DNA of 64,000 nucleotides from Eunapius fragilis (lineage: Eukaryota > Porifera > Demospongiae > Spongillida > Spongillidae). This document shows, piece by piece, positions 45,806 to 62,100 of this stretch; within the stretch, counting starts at the first letter, position 1, and each line of letters begins with the position of its first letter. The notes under the pieces were generated by a model, which had not been told where the DNA came from, searched no databases, and saw nothing but the letters and a program-made list of their open reading frames with translations. Made by a program: the position numbers and the translations under genes. Location of the stretch: assembly GCA_963681505.1 (NCBI GenBank), contig OY811990.1, positions 1,148,179 through 1,212,178 on the forward strand, given 5' to 3'.

Positions 45806-46553
45806 TTGCAATATCTCATGCACTGCCTTCGGAATCATGGTTTGATCAGAAACTCTATGATCGCCGTCCGAGCGGGAAACTGAGGAATGATTTTGACTGT
45901 GTAAGATGTTTCAGGTAAGCTCTGTAAACCGCGTGATTGCGCAGCTTCGTAGTTACTCTCCACTAGCGGAAAATAACGCATAGAAAATTGTCAGTGCATG
46001 TTCTTTGTCAAGTCGAGCTACTTATATAATTACTAGTGGATTCATCCCTTACCTCTGATCAGATAGTTATGGAATGCGGTGGAGTGTTCAATTAACAAAA
46101 CAGGATGCAGAATGCTTGAGCACACACTGCAAATAGATACGTCGAATTGACAAACATTGGTTTAAAATGTAGTTGGTAAAAAAAAGTTAGCAGTTTGTGG
46201 TACAAACCAATCAGTTGCAGTTATACCATTAAATGTGGTGACATAGCAAATTGAAGCTTGCCATGTTCAAGAAGCAGACATTGGTCAAAGGAGTATGGCC
46301 ACATCCCAAAATTATTACTACACACCTACTTTAATGTTGCTGCGAAATCCTTGCCAAACATGCAGGAGCATCAATTAGAAGTGTGCAATGAAATAAACTT
46401 CAAGATGGATAGATCAATTTTTAGTGTGTAGGGGAAAAGTTGTAGAGGAGCTCATGGCGTCCCCGGAGGTGGGGTGGGGGGGTGGGGGTGGGGTGGGTCA
46501 TGGCCCCCCTGCTGCCCCCCATCCCCCTTCCCCTTCTAAAAATGCCTATTAGA

Positions 46554-47285
46554 TTACTTGCATACACACAATGCAATGGAAAAACTGAGTGAAGCTAGCG
46601 GCAGTGCATGCAAAGTGAGCATTACGAGCAATTTTGTTTGTATGATATGTAGGTGTGATCTCGCCTGACTTGTCATTAGTTCCTCTATAAAGAATAGCAT
46701 CTTCTGCATGACGTCATCAACGTGCCTGCTAAAACATTGCGTGATGCGTTGCACTTTCTGTGCCGCCCCTGGACTGCACAATAACTCACCAAGTGCAACT
46801 GACTAGTCAATAAAATGCAATTGAATTCTAAAAACCAGTTCACTGCATGCCACTTAGATACAAGCGAACACTCCAAGCTAGGTCAGTTTCTTTTAAATGA
46901 GAAATGAAAGACCATGATGATATTCACAATAGTTTTGTTATTTATTAACAAGCAAATTGATGGTCCTGCCCCCCCCCCCCCCCCCCCCCTCCTTTCTAGA
47001 AATGCTAGTGGCGCCCATGAAGACCTAGGTGAAGTTGAAACTACTACATTCTACACGAAGCTCTGACCGACATCCATATTATAATGGATTATGAAACTAC
47101 TACATTCTATATGAAGCACTGAGTACTTACCTGGAATCAGAATCATAGTAAACCACATGTACCTTATATACCCCTTCCATGGGTACCTTGTAAGCATGGT
47201 GCTGTGCATGTACTACATGCAAATTAAACCACTGCATGTATTCAAATAATATTCCTCCACTGCTTAAAGCTGATGGATCTTTTTG
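46554..47285 (-). CDS. Two exons of an unrecognised minus-strand gene (copy 2)
   Basis: The upstream exon is 47,285-47,131 (155 nt): acceptor TTGATACAG, reading QKDPSALSSGGILFEYMQWF to VYKVHVVYYDSDS, donor AG|GTAAGT. The next exon begins at 46,725 after GTTTTAGCAG and reads HVDDVMQKMLFFIEELMTSQ. The phase fits, restoring an Arg codon. The reading frame ends at a TAA at 46,554, but a donor may come earlier (CTC|GTAATG), because copy-1 and copy-2 tails differ after SQARSHLH. I do not recognise the protein. Upstream exons were not found. In copy 1 the first of these exons is multiplied and has a 4-bp deletion. Confidence 0.45.
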
Positions 47286-47436
47286 CTGTATCAAGAAAAT
47301 GTCACTAACAATAATGATATTTTGTTCGATTGAGCTCCTTAGTAACAAGTTGGTTGCCTGAATGTGTCTTGGGATTGGTCAGAGGGTGATATGTATGTAT
47401 TAGTCTGGTAAGTTGAGCTGCGTCATTGACCATGTT

Positions 47437-49075
47437 TTAAAATACAGAGATGCTGTGGCAGGCAGTATCCTCAGGCTGTCAGCAGTTCCTGCATGAGTAT
47501 ACTGAAAGAGGGTTATATCTTTGTGGAGTAGTAAAAGCACTCACAAATCTCTCCCACAAAATGTTCTATAACCCCAGGTGGGGTTCCTGCATTGTTTTTG
47601 GGGCATGCCCTCATGTTTTCTATCTATTAAGTCCATTTTCATGGCCCAGCAACAATCTCCGCACACATGTTGGTTCGAATTCCATCATGGAAACCAATCT
47701 AAATTGATCATACCAAAGTAAGCCAAAAAATCATAGCTTTAACCTTAAACAAAGGCTGGTTTGCGATGTGTATAGTCAAGACACGAGACCAAATTTAATC
47801 TTGGTTTGACATATCAACCAACTTATTTTGTAGTCGATTCGTGCATACCCAAGAAGGCATGTGAGATTGAGCGTGCTAATTTTGAAAACATGCACAAAGT
47901 TGTCATCATAGCACCTACCAGTGTTTGGTCATTTGGTTACTCAACTTAGCATTGTAATTTCAGAGACACATCAACCTTAGTAGATATTAAAACTAGCACA
48001 AAATCTAGAGCTCAAAATTTCCAGTGAACACAATCAGAGGATTTAATGCAATGAACAAAATCTCCCATTTTGTTTAACCTTCTCGATTTAACTTGTATCA
48101 CAGGTGTACATGTGCTAATAGAACTAGCATGTGGTAGGTTACACTGAAAAATGTGCAAAAAAATTTGGTTATAACTGCTTTAAATGTGGCTAGTTTAACT
48201 ATTGATTCCTGTAGGCACAAAAAAGGTGCATGTCATAGGTGTTTACAATACCACATTTCACCTTTATCTAACGAGCCATATTTAGGCATTAAGATGAAGG
48301 CAATATTTTTATGGTCATTATACAATCTTAGTATTTTGGTTTATAAACAAGCTAGTGGTTTGTGTTCAAACCAATCTTTTGCACAATCGGTACCTAGAAC
48401 TGCAAATTTGTACAGGCGTGGTTGCCATGGTTACAGACATTTCTATGGGCGTACCTTTGAAACATAATGTGGCTTCGTTTCGTTTTGTTCCAACCACACA
48501 AAATTCCCTTGTGGCCACACTTAGTGGTAACTAGGTCTTGGTAACCAGGTTCGAACGGGTCAACCACAAATGACAACCCTGTAGACAAGCTCGTTGCCGC
48601 AAAAATTGTAAAATATGACATGCGTTAAGTCCATTTTTGCTGCAACAATCCCCCATGTGTAAGATTTTATGGTGTGCGAATTTGAAATCTGGTGTATGGA
48701 AAGTACACAAGTGTTGGTTCAAATCCCTCTTTTTTTTCTAAATTAATGGTTCAATCTTCAAACCAAAAAAGTACCGTAACGGTTTGAAAAGTAAGCCAAC
48801 AATTCATGGTTTTAACCTTAAGGTCTGTGCTGTGTCGAAGCCGAATTATATCAACCAATTATCTACATAACATCAAGACTTACCGCTAACTTAATGATTA
48901 GGGTAATCTTCAGCATTGCAGGCAAAAGAGCACTTGTGAACACGGAAGGGTTTTAGCGTCTGTCACATAAATTATGTATGTGTAAATGTTTGCGCAGATT
49001 ATAAGCAACAGAAAGATACTAAAATTTTAAGCAAATCCGAGTGCAAATCAAATCTTTCTTTTTTGTAATGCGCCT
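47437..49075. other. 1.6 kb copy-2-specific stretch, no clear gene
   Basis: Copy 1 passes directly from ATTGACCATATTTTATC to TTGTATCAATGTCACATG here. The stretch contains two imperfect direct repeats (AAGTAAGCCAAAAAATCATA at 47,717 and AAGTAAGCCAACAATTCATG at 48,790). It also has box-B-like words (GGTTCGAATTCC near 47,672). An old retroposed element is possible; I cannot define its ends. Confidence 0.4.
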
Positions 49076-49419
49076 ATCATTGTATCAATGTCACATGCAT
49101 GAGAACCGCCGCCCTCCTCCGGGGAAGTGTGGGGATTTGATGCGTGAACCATGCATGCACACGCTTTTGCCACTGTCGGGGCATTATTTGACCTCTGTCT
49201 ACTATGTGCGCGCGGAATAGGGCTGTCGAAAGTATGCCACTTAAAAACTGCTCCCAAATTCCACCAAATGCCGGTTATCTTTTTAACCGTCGTGCTTGCT
49301 AGCGGTTGTGGTCTTTGATTACCCTATGGCTGACGGCAGATATTCAGAGTGGCAGCAGCGTAATTCGTAACCGTTAAACCTAGCTCTAGCTTTTGCAACA
49401 CGCGCGGTTTCTCGCCAAA

Positions 49420-49599
49420 ATGGTGTTACCGCTCTATACGGAGTGGACTTTTTCAGGATCTGGTCAAGCACCAAAAGCACCTGATATCATATCCGGTCCG
49501 TCGCGGCGGGTAGTACAGTACAGGTTGTGCAAGAGGAGCCGACAGACCTGGAGGAGGAATTTCAGTAGTTTCCTTCAAACTACTGAAATTGTGTCATAA
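49420..49599 (+). CDS. Short hypothetical frame near MBD4 3' end (copy 2)
   Basis: A 59-codon frame starts MVLPLYTEWTFSGSGQAPKA and ends at a TGA next to the stem-loop at 49,558-49,588. In copy 1 a short deletion around 8,545 removes the start. It is not recognised and may be one exon of a gene or a chance frame. Confidence 0.2.
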   Translation: MVLPLYTEWTFSGSGQAPKAPDIISGPSRRVVQYRLCKRSRQTWRRNFSSFLQTTEIVS

Positions 49600-49780
49600 C
49601 GACATTGCATATTTTTATTCCATGTGTTCTGTCTTCATGCTACCTACTCAACATGTAACTCATTTGAAAAATCACACAGAACGTAAAAAAAAAATCAGGT
49701 GTAAAAAATGAATACACCAACTGCAACAGATACAGTGTGTCAACACAAATAACAGTTTCATGGTGACAGATGGGAGGGGC

Positions 49781-52454
<2,674 letters not shown>

Positions 52455-52592
52455 AAAAGGAACTAAACATCCACATGCTATTTCAACGAATTAATATTGG
52501 ATTCAAAAAAAAATTTATTTGGCTCGTTCTTGCTAGTATTAGAGCTTGAAGAACAAAAACATCACATAACGAAAGGCGTCTTCTTTACAACA
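52455..52592. promoter_or_regulatory. Presumed bidirectional promoter of MBD4 and ISY1 (copy 2)
   Basis: About 138 bp separate the MBD4 start codon (-) from the proposed ISY1 first exon (+). No TATA box is evident. In copy 1 the equivalent interval holds the 6.2 kb nested transposon. The promoter role is inferred from gene arrangement only. Confidence 0.45.
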
Positions 52593-53369
52593 ATTGTACG
52601 GCTGTTAGTGCTTGTTCGCTGATTTGGCTATTGCTTGAGAGGGATAGTCTGGACTGTTAAAATGCATTGCATAATTTCTTTGAGTATTTTTAAATTCTAT
52701 ATGAAGCGCGGCGTATATTATCTTAGATATTTCGTTGTTCCTTTAGGCGAGGAATCAAGAAAAGGCGATGTAAGTCTCTAGCTGTGCGATGCTTATATAA
52801 TAGTATAGCTGCCTTATTCAATGCCTTTGACGAATTGGTGTATATAATCAACCCTCCATCCATAATTCACACCCACGCGTCCCCTACCCTTCCCTCTTCT
52901 TCAATACTAGGCTTTTGCTCAACCGCTATTGGGTAGCAAAGAAGGAAGAAGGAAAGCCAAAGGTACAACTGCTGAGGGAAGGATGCATGTGGGGAACATT
53001 TTATTTATTATTTTTCAGAAGAGACGCAGACCCTTCCTGGCCTCTGAATGCACCAATGTGAGTCAAGCTGAGAGATGGAGAATCCAGGTTTGCCCTGGTT
53101 ATGCTTATACCGTATCTTAGCAACCAGTTTGATTGTTGAATTACACACAAAGTGGGAAACATTTTGACAACACATAGGAGAGGCTGTATACACTATTGGT
53201 GGTTTACGCATACCTGTTGTTGATGCAAGCATACTGTTTATAAATAATGCATTCAAATTTATGTGCAATGATGGCATTGTTACTATGACTACCATTTGCC
53301 CCTCACACTAAATTTTCAGGTCATAAAGGAGATATCACAGAAGGTGTCACAAATTCAAAACCGTAAGAA

Positions 53370-53371
<2 letters not shown>

Positions 53372-53443
<72 letters not shown>
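53372..53443. repeat. (GT)n microsatellite (copy 2)
   Basis: A pure GT tract of about 70 bp just after the ISY1 exon 5 donor. Confidence 0.95.
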
Positions 53444-53445
<2 letters not shown>

Positions 53446-53559
53446 AAGTGTACATGTATGAGTGTGTATGTGTATGTAAGCCAAATGGTTATTGTTGGCT
53501 TTATGTGTGTTGTGGAGTCTGCATCTAATCATTAGATGCCTCTCGTTAGTACCTGATGG

Positions 53560-54607
53560 GGTACCTCCCATCATCACATCCACAGGATGCCTCCCATCAT
53601 CACCTCCACAGGGTACCTCCCATCTCACCTCCACAGGGTAACCTCCCATCATCACTTCCACAGTGTACCTTCCATCATCACCTCCACAGGGTAACCTCCC
53701 ATCATCACCTCCACAGGGTACCTCCCATCACCACCTCCACAGGGTACCTCCCATCATCACCTTCACAGGGTACCTCCCATCACCACCTCCACAGGGTACC
53801 TCCCATCTCCACCAACACAGGGTACCTCCCATCATCACCTCCACAGGATACCTCCCATCATCACCTCCACAGAGTACCTCCCATCATCACCTCCACAGGG
53901 TACCTCCCATCACCACCTCCACCTCCCATCATCACCTCCACAGGGTACCTCCCATCACCACCTCCACAGGGTACCTCCCATCACCACCTCCACAGAGTAC
54001 CTCCCATCATCACCTCCACAGGGTACCTCCCATCACCACCTCCACAAGGTACCTCCCACCAACACCTCCACAAGGTACCTCCCATCACCACCTCCACAGG
54101 GTACCTCCCACCATCACCTCCACAGGGTATCTCCCATCACCACCTCCACAGAGTACCTCCCGTCACCACCTCCACAGAGTACCTCCCATCATCACCTCCA
54201 CAGGGTACCTCCCATCACCACCTCCACAGGGTACCTCCCATCATCACCTCCATAGGATACCTCCCATCACCACCTCCACAGGGTACCTCCCATCACCACC
54301 TCCACAGGGTACCTCGACAATCATCACCTCCACAGGGTACCTCCCACCACTACCTCCACAAGGTACCTCCTATCATCACCTCCACAGAGTACCTCCCATC
54401 ATCACCTCCACAGAGTACCTCCCATCATCACCTCCGCAGAGTACCTCCCATCATCACTTCCACAGAGTACCTCCATCACCACCTCCACAGAGTACCTCCC
54501 ATCATCACCTCCACAGAGTACCTCCCATCATCACCTCCAAAGGGTACCTCCCATCACCACCTCCACAGGGTACCTCCCATCACCACCTCCACAGGGTACC
54601 TCCCATC
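53560..54607. repeat. 26-bp minisatellite (copy 2)
   Basis: About 40 units of TACCTCCCATCAYCACCTCC then ACAGGG. Unit variants are ordered differently from copy 1 in the 5' half but alike at the 3' end. Confidence 0.95.
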
Positions 54608-55325
54608 ACTAGTGTTCCAGTTCAGATCAAACATGTATTGAAGGGTTCTAGGTTGGACTTGGTTTGATGTATGGTTCGAATGAATTTTGAACCTTTCATT
54701 AAATATTACACCATAGTACACTGTAACTGTATGATTCGTCAGTACGAATGAGTTGAACTGGAACACTACCCACACCGTCACCATCACCATCACCACTCCT
54801 GATGTCCTCACTAGCACACTTGAGAGGCAGCATTGAAGTTACTTTCATTTTCTGTTTTCTTTAGCTGGATTGGGTGAATTCAGGATAAGAGACCTCAACG
54901 ATGAGATAAACAAACTCCTGAGAGAGAAGAAACACTGGGAAGAGAGAATTCTAGAGCTAGGGGGACCAGATTATGAGGTAAGAGGTGGGATGGGAGAGGG
55001 GAGGGGAGGAGGTGGGATAGGAGAGGGTAGGTGGGATAGGGGAGGGGGAGGAGGTGGGGATAGAGGAGGGGAGGGAAGATTACCTAACCATTTTTGTTGG
55101 TGGTGAAAGGGTTAAATAAACATCATGTTTGTAGTGCAGATTTCAACTTCAGGAGATACACAAACATTATGATTGAAGTACCATTTTAATTGAAGGTCCA
55201 TTCTTTCTTATTTTTCTGAAATAAAAAGTGAGTGTTAGACACCACCTTGGTTGAGTATTAGCAAAGTGTAAATGAATTATTGACGACAAATGGCAAGTAC
55301 TATACATTGTTGGGGTGTTTTATAG

Positions 55326-55430
55326 AGCCCAACCCTGGCCCAACCCTGGGTCAGTTCAAGCAGATAGAGCCCAAACCTAGGTCAGTTCAAACAGATAGAG
55401 CCCAACCCTGGGTCAGTTCAAACAGACCTA
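55326..55430. repeat. 31-bp minisatellite, short allele (copy 2)
   Basis: About four units of AGCCCAACCCTGGGTCAGTT and so on, against about 35 in copy 1. Confidence 0.9.
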
Positions 55431-56027
55431 GACCTGAACAATTTAAACCAATAATCAGTTTACACTTTTAAAAAGTTCTAAATTTTATTTCGTAAACCAC
55501 TGAAGTTATTAACTTCATACAACATTCAATATATAAATTACACCAAAGATCTGAAGACATGGGAGTGTGCTCCCATGTTGACCCATAGTGGTATCCTCTT
55601 CTGCAATGGCTTACAGCCATTTGGAGGGTCACCATTAGTTCAAGCTACATTGGTGGGTTTAAGGCGCATTTTGGCAAAACCAAAGGCTAGCAAGGAACCT
55701 AGCAAGCATATCTTGTTATTTTTAAGGGTTCTGTTTACTTCCTGTTCTGTTCCTTTTGTTAGGTACTTTGGGGCAGCCAGAGACTTACCTGGAGTTAGAG
55801 AAATGTTTGACAAGCCACGTAAGTATAACCCTTGCTTGCCTGTGTGTGTGTGTGCTTGTGTATGTGCTTGTGTGTATGTGTGTGTGCTTGTGTGTGTGTT
55901 CGTTCATTTCATTTACACCAGTGAGTGTGTTGTGTTCATGTGTCCATTACCTGATGCTAAACACTTGCATGTAAATAATGACATTCTATTTGGTTATTGT
56001 CCTGAGTATATGTTATGGCCATACTTG

Positions 56028-56760
56028 GGTACCCCACAAATACAGCCATGGGTACCCCTCTAATACAGCCATGGGTACCCCACGAATACAGCCATGGGTA
56101 CCCCTCTAAAGAGAGCAGAGATGCGACATTAGGATATATTATTTGGGCTTCTGGCTTTGGGTTTTGGGAGGGGGCCGAAGGCCCGCTACACCCTTCAACT
56201 TTTCACCCCCTCTCCGAATCCGCGCTCAAATATCACCCGTCCCTCCCTCCCGACACTCTTCATTGAAACTCACCAACTCCCCTCTCCTTAATGAATGCCA
56301 TCTTTTACTGAACGAGGCGGTACTTAGCGCCTGCGGCGCCGTAGCTCTACTCCTAATACAGCCATGGTTACCCCTCTAATACAGCCATGGGTACCCCTCT
56401 AATACAGCCATGGGTATCCCTCTAATACAGCCATGGGTATCCCTCTAATACAGCCATGGGTATCCCTCTAATACAGCCATGGTTACCCCTCTAATACAGC
56501 CATGGGTACCCCTCTAATACAGCCATGGTTACCCCTCTAATACAGCCATGGGTACCCCTCTAATACAGCCATGGGTATCCCTCTAATACAGCCATGGGTT
56601 TCCCTCTAATACAGCCATGGGTACCCCTCTAATACAGCCATGGGTACCCCTCTAATACAGCCATGGGTACCCCTCTAGTACAGCCATGGGTACCCCTCTA
56701 ATACAGCCATGGGTACCCCTCTAGTACAGCCATGGGTACTCCACGAATACAGCCATGGTT
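56028..56760. repeat. 23-bp minisatellite (copy 2)
   Basis: About 22 units of TAATACAGCCATGGGTACCC then CTC, interrupted at 56,110-56,352 by the GC-rich element. Confidence 0.95.
56110..56352 (+). mobile_element. GC-rich dispersed element (copy 2)
   Basis: Same position as 24,621-24,888, with a shorter G run and a 15-bp shorter 3' palindrome. The insertion predates the copies. Confidence 0.65.
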
Positions 56761-57189
56761 ATCCCTCTATATACTGCCCATTTGGTGAACTTTGGTTCCT
56801 CTGTATGTGTTTGTTGTATACACCAGGTCATTTGGCTTTCTCATTTACTATACCATAGATAGATCAGGCCCATAGGCTGGTCGGGAGATGGAGGTGGGGG
56901 GGGGGGGGGGGGGTTCGAGAAAGCAGTAAGGTGGAACTGATGAAGTAGCGGGGGGTGAGAGCAGGAGGGGGCGCAACCCCCTCCCGCCTAGCTAGGGGTA
57001 AGCTTCTCCATCCGCCCCAAACCCAGCCGCTTTGCAACTTTTGCAATTTTTAAGCCACAAAACATAGCATAATTGCATAGAAACATACACAGATAGCTTA
57101 GTACGTTTGTGTTGCCGTTCAATAATGAAGTACATGTAGATCTGGCTTGCGAGTTGTGAGTCTAAAGGCTGCATGGCATACACAGGCCA

Positions 57190-57313
57190 ACTTCCGGGCG
57201 ATTTGTCGCGTGTAACTCCAATGACTATGGGTAAAAGTTCCGCAATTCTGATGGTTTGCGGAACTTCTACCCAGATTCATTTGAGTTGCATGGGACAAGT
57301 CGGCTGGAAGTTA
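57190..57313. other. Imperfect 120-nt hairpin (copy 2)
   Basis: Equivalent of 25,787-25,910, with the GTTCCGCAATTC/GGTTTGCGGAAC core intact and changes near the outer stem. Confidence 0.55.
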
Positions 57314-58460
57314 TAATTGTACGCTATAATCAGTTCACGATACTTGGTGAGGTCCAGGAAGCAGGATTCCACCACGTCCATGTCGTCGGCTGTTGTAGGC
57401 AGTCTTGAGTAACGTGGGCCAGAGAAAAACACAATTCACAGTGGGGTCTCGCTGCCGCCTTCCCAGTAAAGCAGAGTGAGTATAAGAGGCATTTATTGAA
57501 GACCACCAACGATATCCAGACGCTGCTGCTTGCCGCCGGAATGCGGAGTCTTATAACGCACCCAAGACTGGCCAGCAAACTCCAAACTCGCCAGGTTGTG
57601 AATGTTTGCCATGTATGCCATTAGCTTCACATCATCCTGTGGAAATTGTCTGGACATGACACTAACATAGGTCATGATGCACTGCAGCCACAGGTTGATG
57701 TCCGTCACCTGCCTGCATTTCCGAGCCGGAAACAGCGAGCTTAAGGCCGACTCCTCCTTCTTGGGTGCCATCTGTTCCGGAAGCAAGTCGGCCATCTCAA
57801 CGAACTCCCACGACCATATACGTTCCGCCAACTTGGATGGTACTGGCTGAAGCCCCTCGCCGATGAAGATACCACCCCCCAATGGAACTGGTGCCACCGA
57901 GGAAGAGACTGGCTGTGAAAGCCTTGCGTCCAGCGTTCCGCCACTAAAGGCCGTTAATTGGTGAGGCTGCGCGCCCCCGGCCACAATGCCTGGTTGATGG
58001 AACCACGAGTTCCCAACCGAGTTCGACGCGTCCTGGTGGAGCAACGGCCCCCGACCAGGTCAGGTGGTGATTGGTGAAGACCGGTGGAGCCGCGTGTCCT
58101 CGACCAGCCGAGCCGATACTCAAGGCGCCTGACTGCCGTTGGGCTCCGATACCCGTACATCATCATGTGCCAACGGGATAGCATGTAGCTCAACCGTGGA
58201 TGGTAACTCACCCAAGTCTAAGCCCCCACGTACAGCAAGGATAAAGAAAGAAAACACATTGCAATAATCTCCCAACACCTGCCCGCACCGGCCGCGTAAA
58301 CCATGAAACCACACTCACCTCTAGAGACTGGTGCATTCTGAGGACGAGGTTGCTCCCCCACCGCTCTGACTAGGTTTCCCACCAAGTTCTCTAACCTCGA
58401 AAACCTGGCCCCCACTTCATCTTCCTCCACATCTCCCAACTCGGGGGCTAGGGTCGCCAT
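57310..58460 (-). pseudogene. Gag-like zinc-knuckle gene, frameshifted (copy 2)
   Basis: The first exon from 58,460 and the main frame from about 58,010 match copy 1. Two single-base losses break it: one near 57,485 (before LYSLCFTGK) and one near 57,398 (after HVTQDC). The zinc knuckle CELCFSLAHVTQDC itself is intact. A 1-3 base change near 57,545 also alters the WVRYK segment. Confidence 0.6.
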
Positions 58461-59141
58461 TTCAAGTCAACTTAAAGTCAACGCAACATGCGTGTACACA
58501 GCCAGAAATATTTTCCTGTACCAGCCTGGTACCAATATTTAGACTGGTTGGTACCATATATGGGTTGTGCCTGGTACTAACGCTTGAACCAGCGCTGATA
58601 GAGCAACTTCCTGTCTCAGACTGTGCTTCTCAGAGAGCATCGGCCCAGGTATCAACCATGCACAGTCATGGTACCAGACCCATTGTCACTCTGTTATCTC
58701 TTGAATCTGCACATGCAGCAAGCGTAATGTAAACTATATTATTATTATTATTACTTCCGCTACAACAACCATAAAAAATTACACACAGTATACATTTAAA
58801 CAGTAGGACATGTTATTCCAATCATGCTTGAATGTCAAAGCGGTTTCACTAGTTTTCTGGCGTTCAATCCTGCTTGTGCTCTCCCCTCGTTCAAACTTGC
58901 AGGTTTCTGAACATTCGTGTACCACTGAGACAGCTCGCTGAATACTACTATAGTCCACAGTAAAAAGTGTTCTTGTCAGAGTTAGTAGAGGGCAGTCATA
59001 TGAATTCAGAATAGGTTGTCCACTGTTGCGCACAAGGTATCACAACCTTGAACTATACAGAACCTTCTGCCTGGATTCAGTTCGCATGCCACTAAGAAGA
59101 TGGCATATTTAACCTGCAAATTTAAGGAAGTATTATAATTA

Positions 59142-62100
59142 CTACACTTCAGCATGTGGAGTGCATCTTACCTGACAAGAAGCTAGTTCTACAAAGTTTC
59201 CTGACCTAACAAGCTCATCATCCTGCGACAAGATCCCTTTGTACGGAGACACACCATCATCCACAGTGCAGTGTACAAGCTGTATAACAGTGGAGGGATC
59301 ATTGGAGTTCAGATCTTCAAAAGTTTGGTATGGTAGACCAACAACGCCAAGTTCAAGTTTGTTTAGCACTAATGATGACCTTCCAAAACGCTGTAACAGA
59401 AAACACACAGGTACATTTTGCACATCATTTGTCACAATATTTACCTTTCGCAGTGCTCCACGCTGATAAATCCTCCGTTCACTATTTAACTCTCTCAAAG
59501 TTACATTATTAAAGTAGTGTTTAACCACTGGAGAGGAATACAAGCTTTGCAAACCCTTCCCACATCTAAAATAAAACAGAAGGAATGATATTTTTGTACA
59601 GAAGACCCAAACAGACAACTTACTTGATGCCTTCCTGTGTGGAGCCAACGTCACATATGTGTTGCTGGACAGCAAAATGATGGCTGATGTCACGACTTGG
59701 TGCAAGTCGATTGCTGTAGACATTCTGTGCCCTGACGGTTGCATTAAAGGACTCACATCTACCAAAAAGGTTACATGTATGTTACCACAATATATATTTG
59801 AATATATATCATTACCTTTCTGCACCAAACGCTGAGCTTGGTCCGAAGTGCTGCATGCAACTCACTAAATGAAGGAGGAGATGTACCTTCGGCTTCATCA
59901 ATAACTCTGGCAAGCAGCTCTTCACAGTTAGCACAAATTCTTCACATATCCCTTCCCATTCCGTACTCAGCTCCTCAGTAAAGTAATTGCAGTAAGCAAT
60001 ACGAAACACCTAGAATGCTATTTTAGCATATGAAAGAAGCATTACACCTCTGTACCTTGGAAATGCTCAAAAGGACTTTCTTGTGATCATCGTCATGATA
60101 CGGGCTCAAAATAAATACAGCCATTTGAGCCCAGGCCTTGAAGTCTCTTCCTACAAACGACTGGTAGTAGTGACAAACATTCCCATACATCCGCATCTTG
60201 ACCCCTGACGTTGAGAATGCCTTGACCCTAGCAAGAACCTCTTCCTTCTCTACTTTTGAGAGTTTCGGCATCCATATGCGAAGCGAGTACTTGATAGGGC
60301 CAAGTACAAATGTGTGGAGCATTTCAAGGGGTGTACACCTACATACAGGTGTTTGTTTAAGGTAAATGCTGTTATTTCATTCACACATACCTGTATAAAT
60401 TCACCTTAACCTCCAGTATGCGGCAAAATTACCGTGTACGGTAACGCTATTTATTGCCGTGCACGGTAACAACCAATTAGGACATAGAAAAAACAGAATA
60501 CAAAACAAATGCACAAACAATCTCAATTTATACCCATTCCCATTACAATAATCATATGTCCATTTTGGCACGCTGTACAGAGTGCATGAATGTATTTCTT
60601 CTCTAGATTTTCACAACCGTTGTTTTTGTTGTGTGCATGTGACACAGTATTTGGCTGCAAGATTGGCTTTCTTTCTACCATTGATTGAGCAATCAGAGCA
60701 GGGTTTTTTTGGGTTGATGTCTTTCCAAAACTCCATCTGCCTATTTAGATCTGTAAGTCCTTTGATCTCATGAACAGCAGCTTGGGAGTACACAATGCCA
60801 GGTAACCCTTCCATTGCTCTGCTTATCCTGCCATCAAAAGTGTTGTCCAGAAGCAACCCAATCACTTCCAAAACAAAATCACCAAATCTCTCTTTGTATA
60901 GTGAGTTATCCTTGGACCCAAAATAAAGTTGCATCAGTTACACACATTCCAAGAATAGTGCAAAAGAAACGCATTGTCCATCTGGTTGTGTCAATGGACC
61001 TTTCAGTGGTGAAGTAGCCCTGGCAAAAACGATTGTGGTAGTCAACTCGATCAACCTTGGAGAAGTACTCCGCTGTTATAGCATCACGAGGGATCTTCTT
61101 GAAACATATGTGGCTCGATGACTCTTCGTTAGTCCAGCACTTCTTCTCGTGTGGCGTCATCATCACTGAATTCGTTTGGATCAGATGGCACTGACTCAGG
61201 AGTTACACTCATCCTCGACTCAAGCTTTCGCTTCCCCTTTACAGTAACTAGGTTTTCATCTAAGCTAAGAATGCGAGTTGAAACCGGGATTGGCTGCTTG
61301 AGCAAATGGAACTTGACTAATCGCGCTCGCTTGTTAGCAACTTTGGAGAGCACCTTTCCTTGCAATGCAGCCTTTTTCCAGGATTTACCTAAAAGTGCAT
61401 TCCCATGTTGCGCACTTAGCATCTTCTCAGCCAGCACGAACACCCTTGCGCCATTGTCCACCATTGTAATTGTATGGTCTGGGTACGTGCGATCACGTGC
61501 AATTACAAATGGTGTTTCTTCTTTGACTACGGCAACTGTTATCGTAACTGATTCTGTGAACCTGATACTGACTGATAGGAGCCATAAACTATCACTGTGA
61601 GGATCCTCAGCTCTAAACATGTACACACGGGTTAACGTTTATATGCCATAGCTGAAATCGTGATACATACATGTATTTGTTGACTCGTGTACATTGTCAG
61701 CAATGAGTTGTCAACGCACTTTTATTCGCTCCTGCTATATTGTACTGCGAGTATATGAGTTACCAACCCGAAAAACATGGCTAACGATAGATTTGTAGTC
61801 TTGACCCTTAACCCTTCATTGTTCCAAGCAATGGAAGATTATAATTGCGCTAGTTTGTCACGTTAAAATGATTTCAGCGAACAAATGGGATTAGCGCTAG
61901 ATTAATTTTAGGAATAATTATGACTCCTGAAAGACCGTCATTTTAAATTGCCGTGTACGGTAATGAATTTCCGTGCACGGCAACGTAACAACGCGGAGGT
62001 TAATTTCCAACATCGGGTTATACACAGTTCTCAAACCCAATGACGTTTGCATGCAATTGCGCTTCTCCTAAGTGGGCTGTGAGCATATAACTGCCATCTG

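Larger units (their letters stand above)
52593..55818 (+). pseudogene. ISY1: ISY1 splicing factor, better preserved but incomplete (copy 2)
   Basis: Exons: 52,747-52,769, 52,911-52,962, 53,019-53,087, 53,320-53,362, 54,865-54,977 and 55,763-55,818. They read ARNQEKAMLLLNRYWAAKKE-like sequence (here WVAKKEEGKPK), [54 protein letters not shown] and YFGAARDLPGVREMFDKP. This matches the N-terminal half of ISY1 in order. Three problems: the proposed start codon is ATT here (52,593-52,595) where copy 1 has ATG; phases between the GGPDYE and YFGAARD exons do not fit, so an exon is missing; and no exon for the C-terminal half follows before other genes begin. It may be a fragment, or exons may lie beyond the repeats in a form I could not see. 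Confidence 0.7.

Noticed and set aside
53556-54667. The same His/Pro-rich frames in copy 2
   Set aside because: Same array, with frame changes between copies that keep all frames open. This is not coding behaviour.
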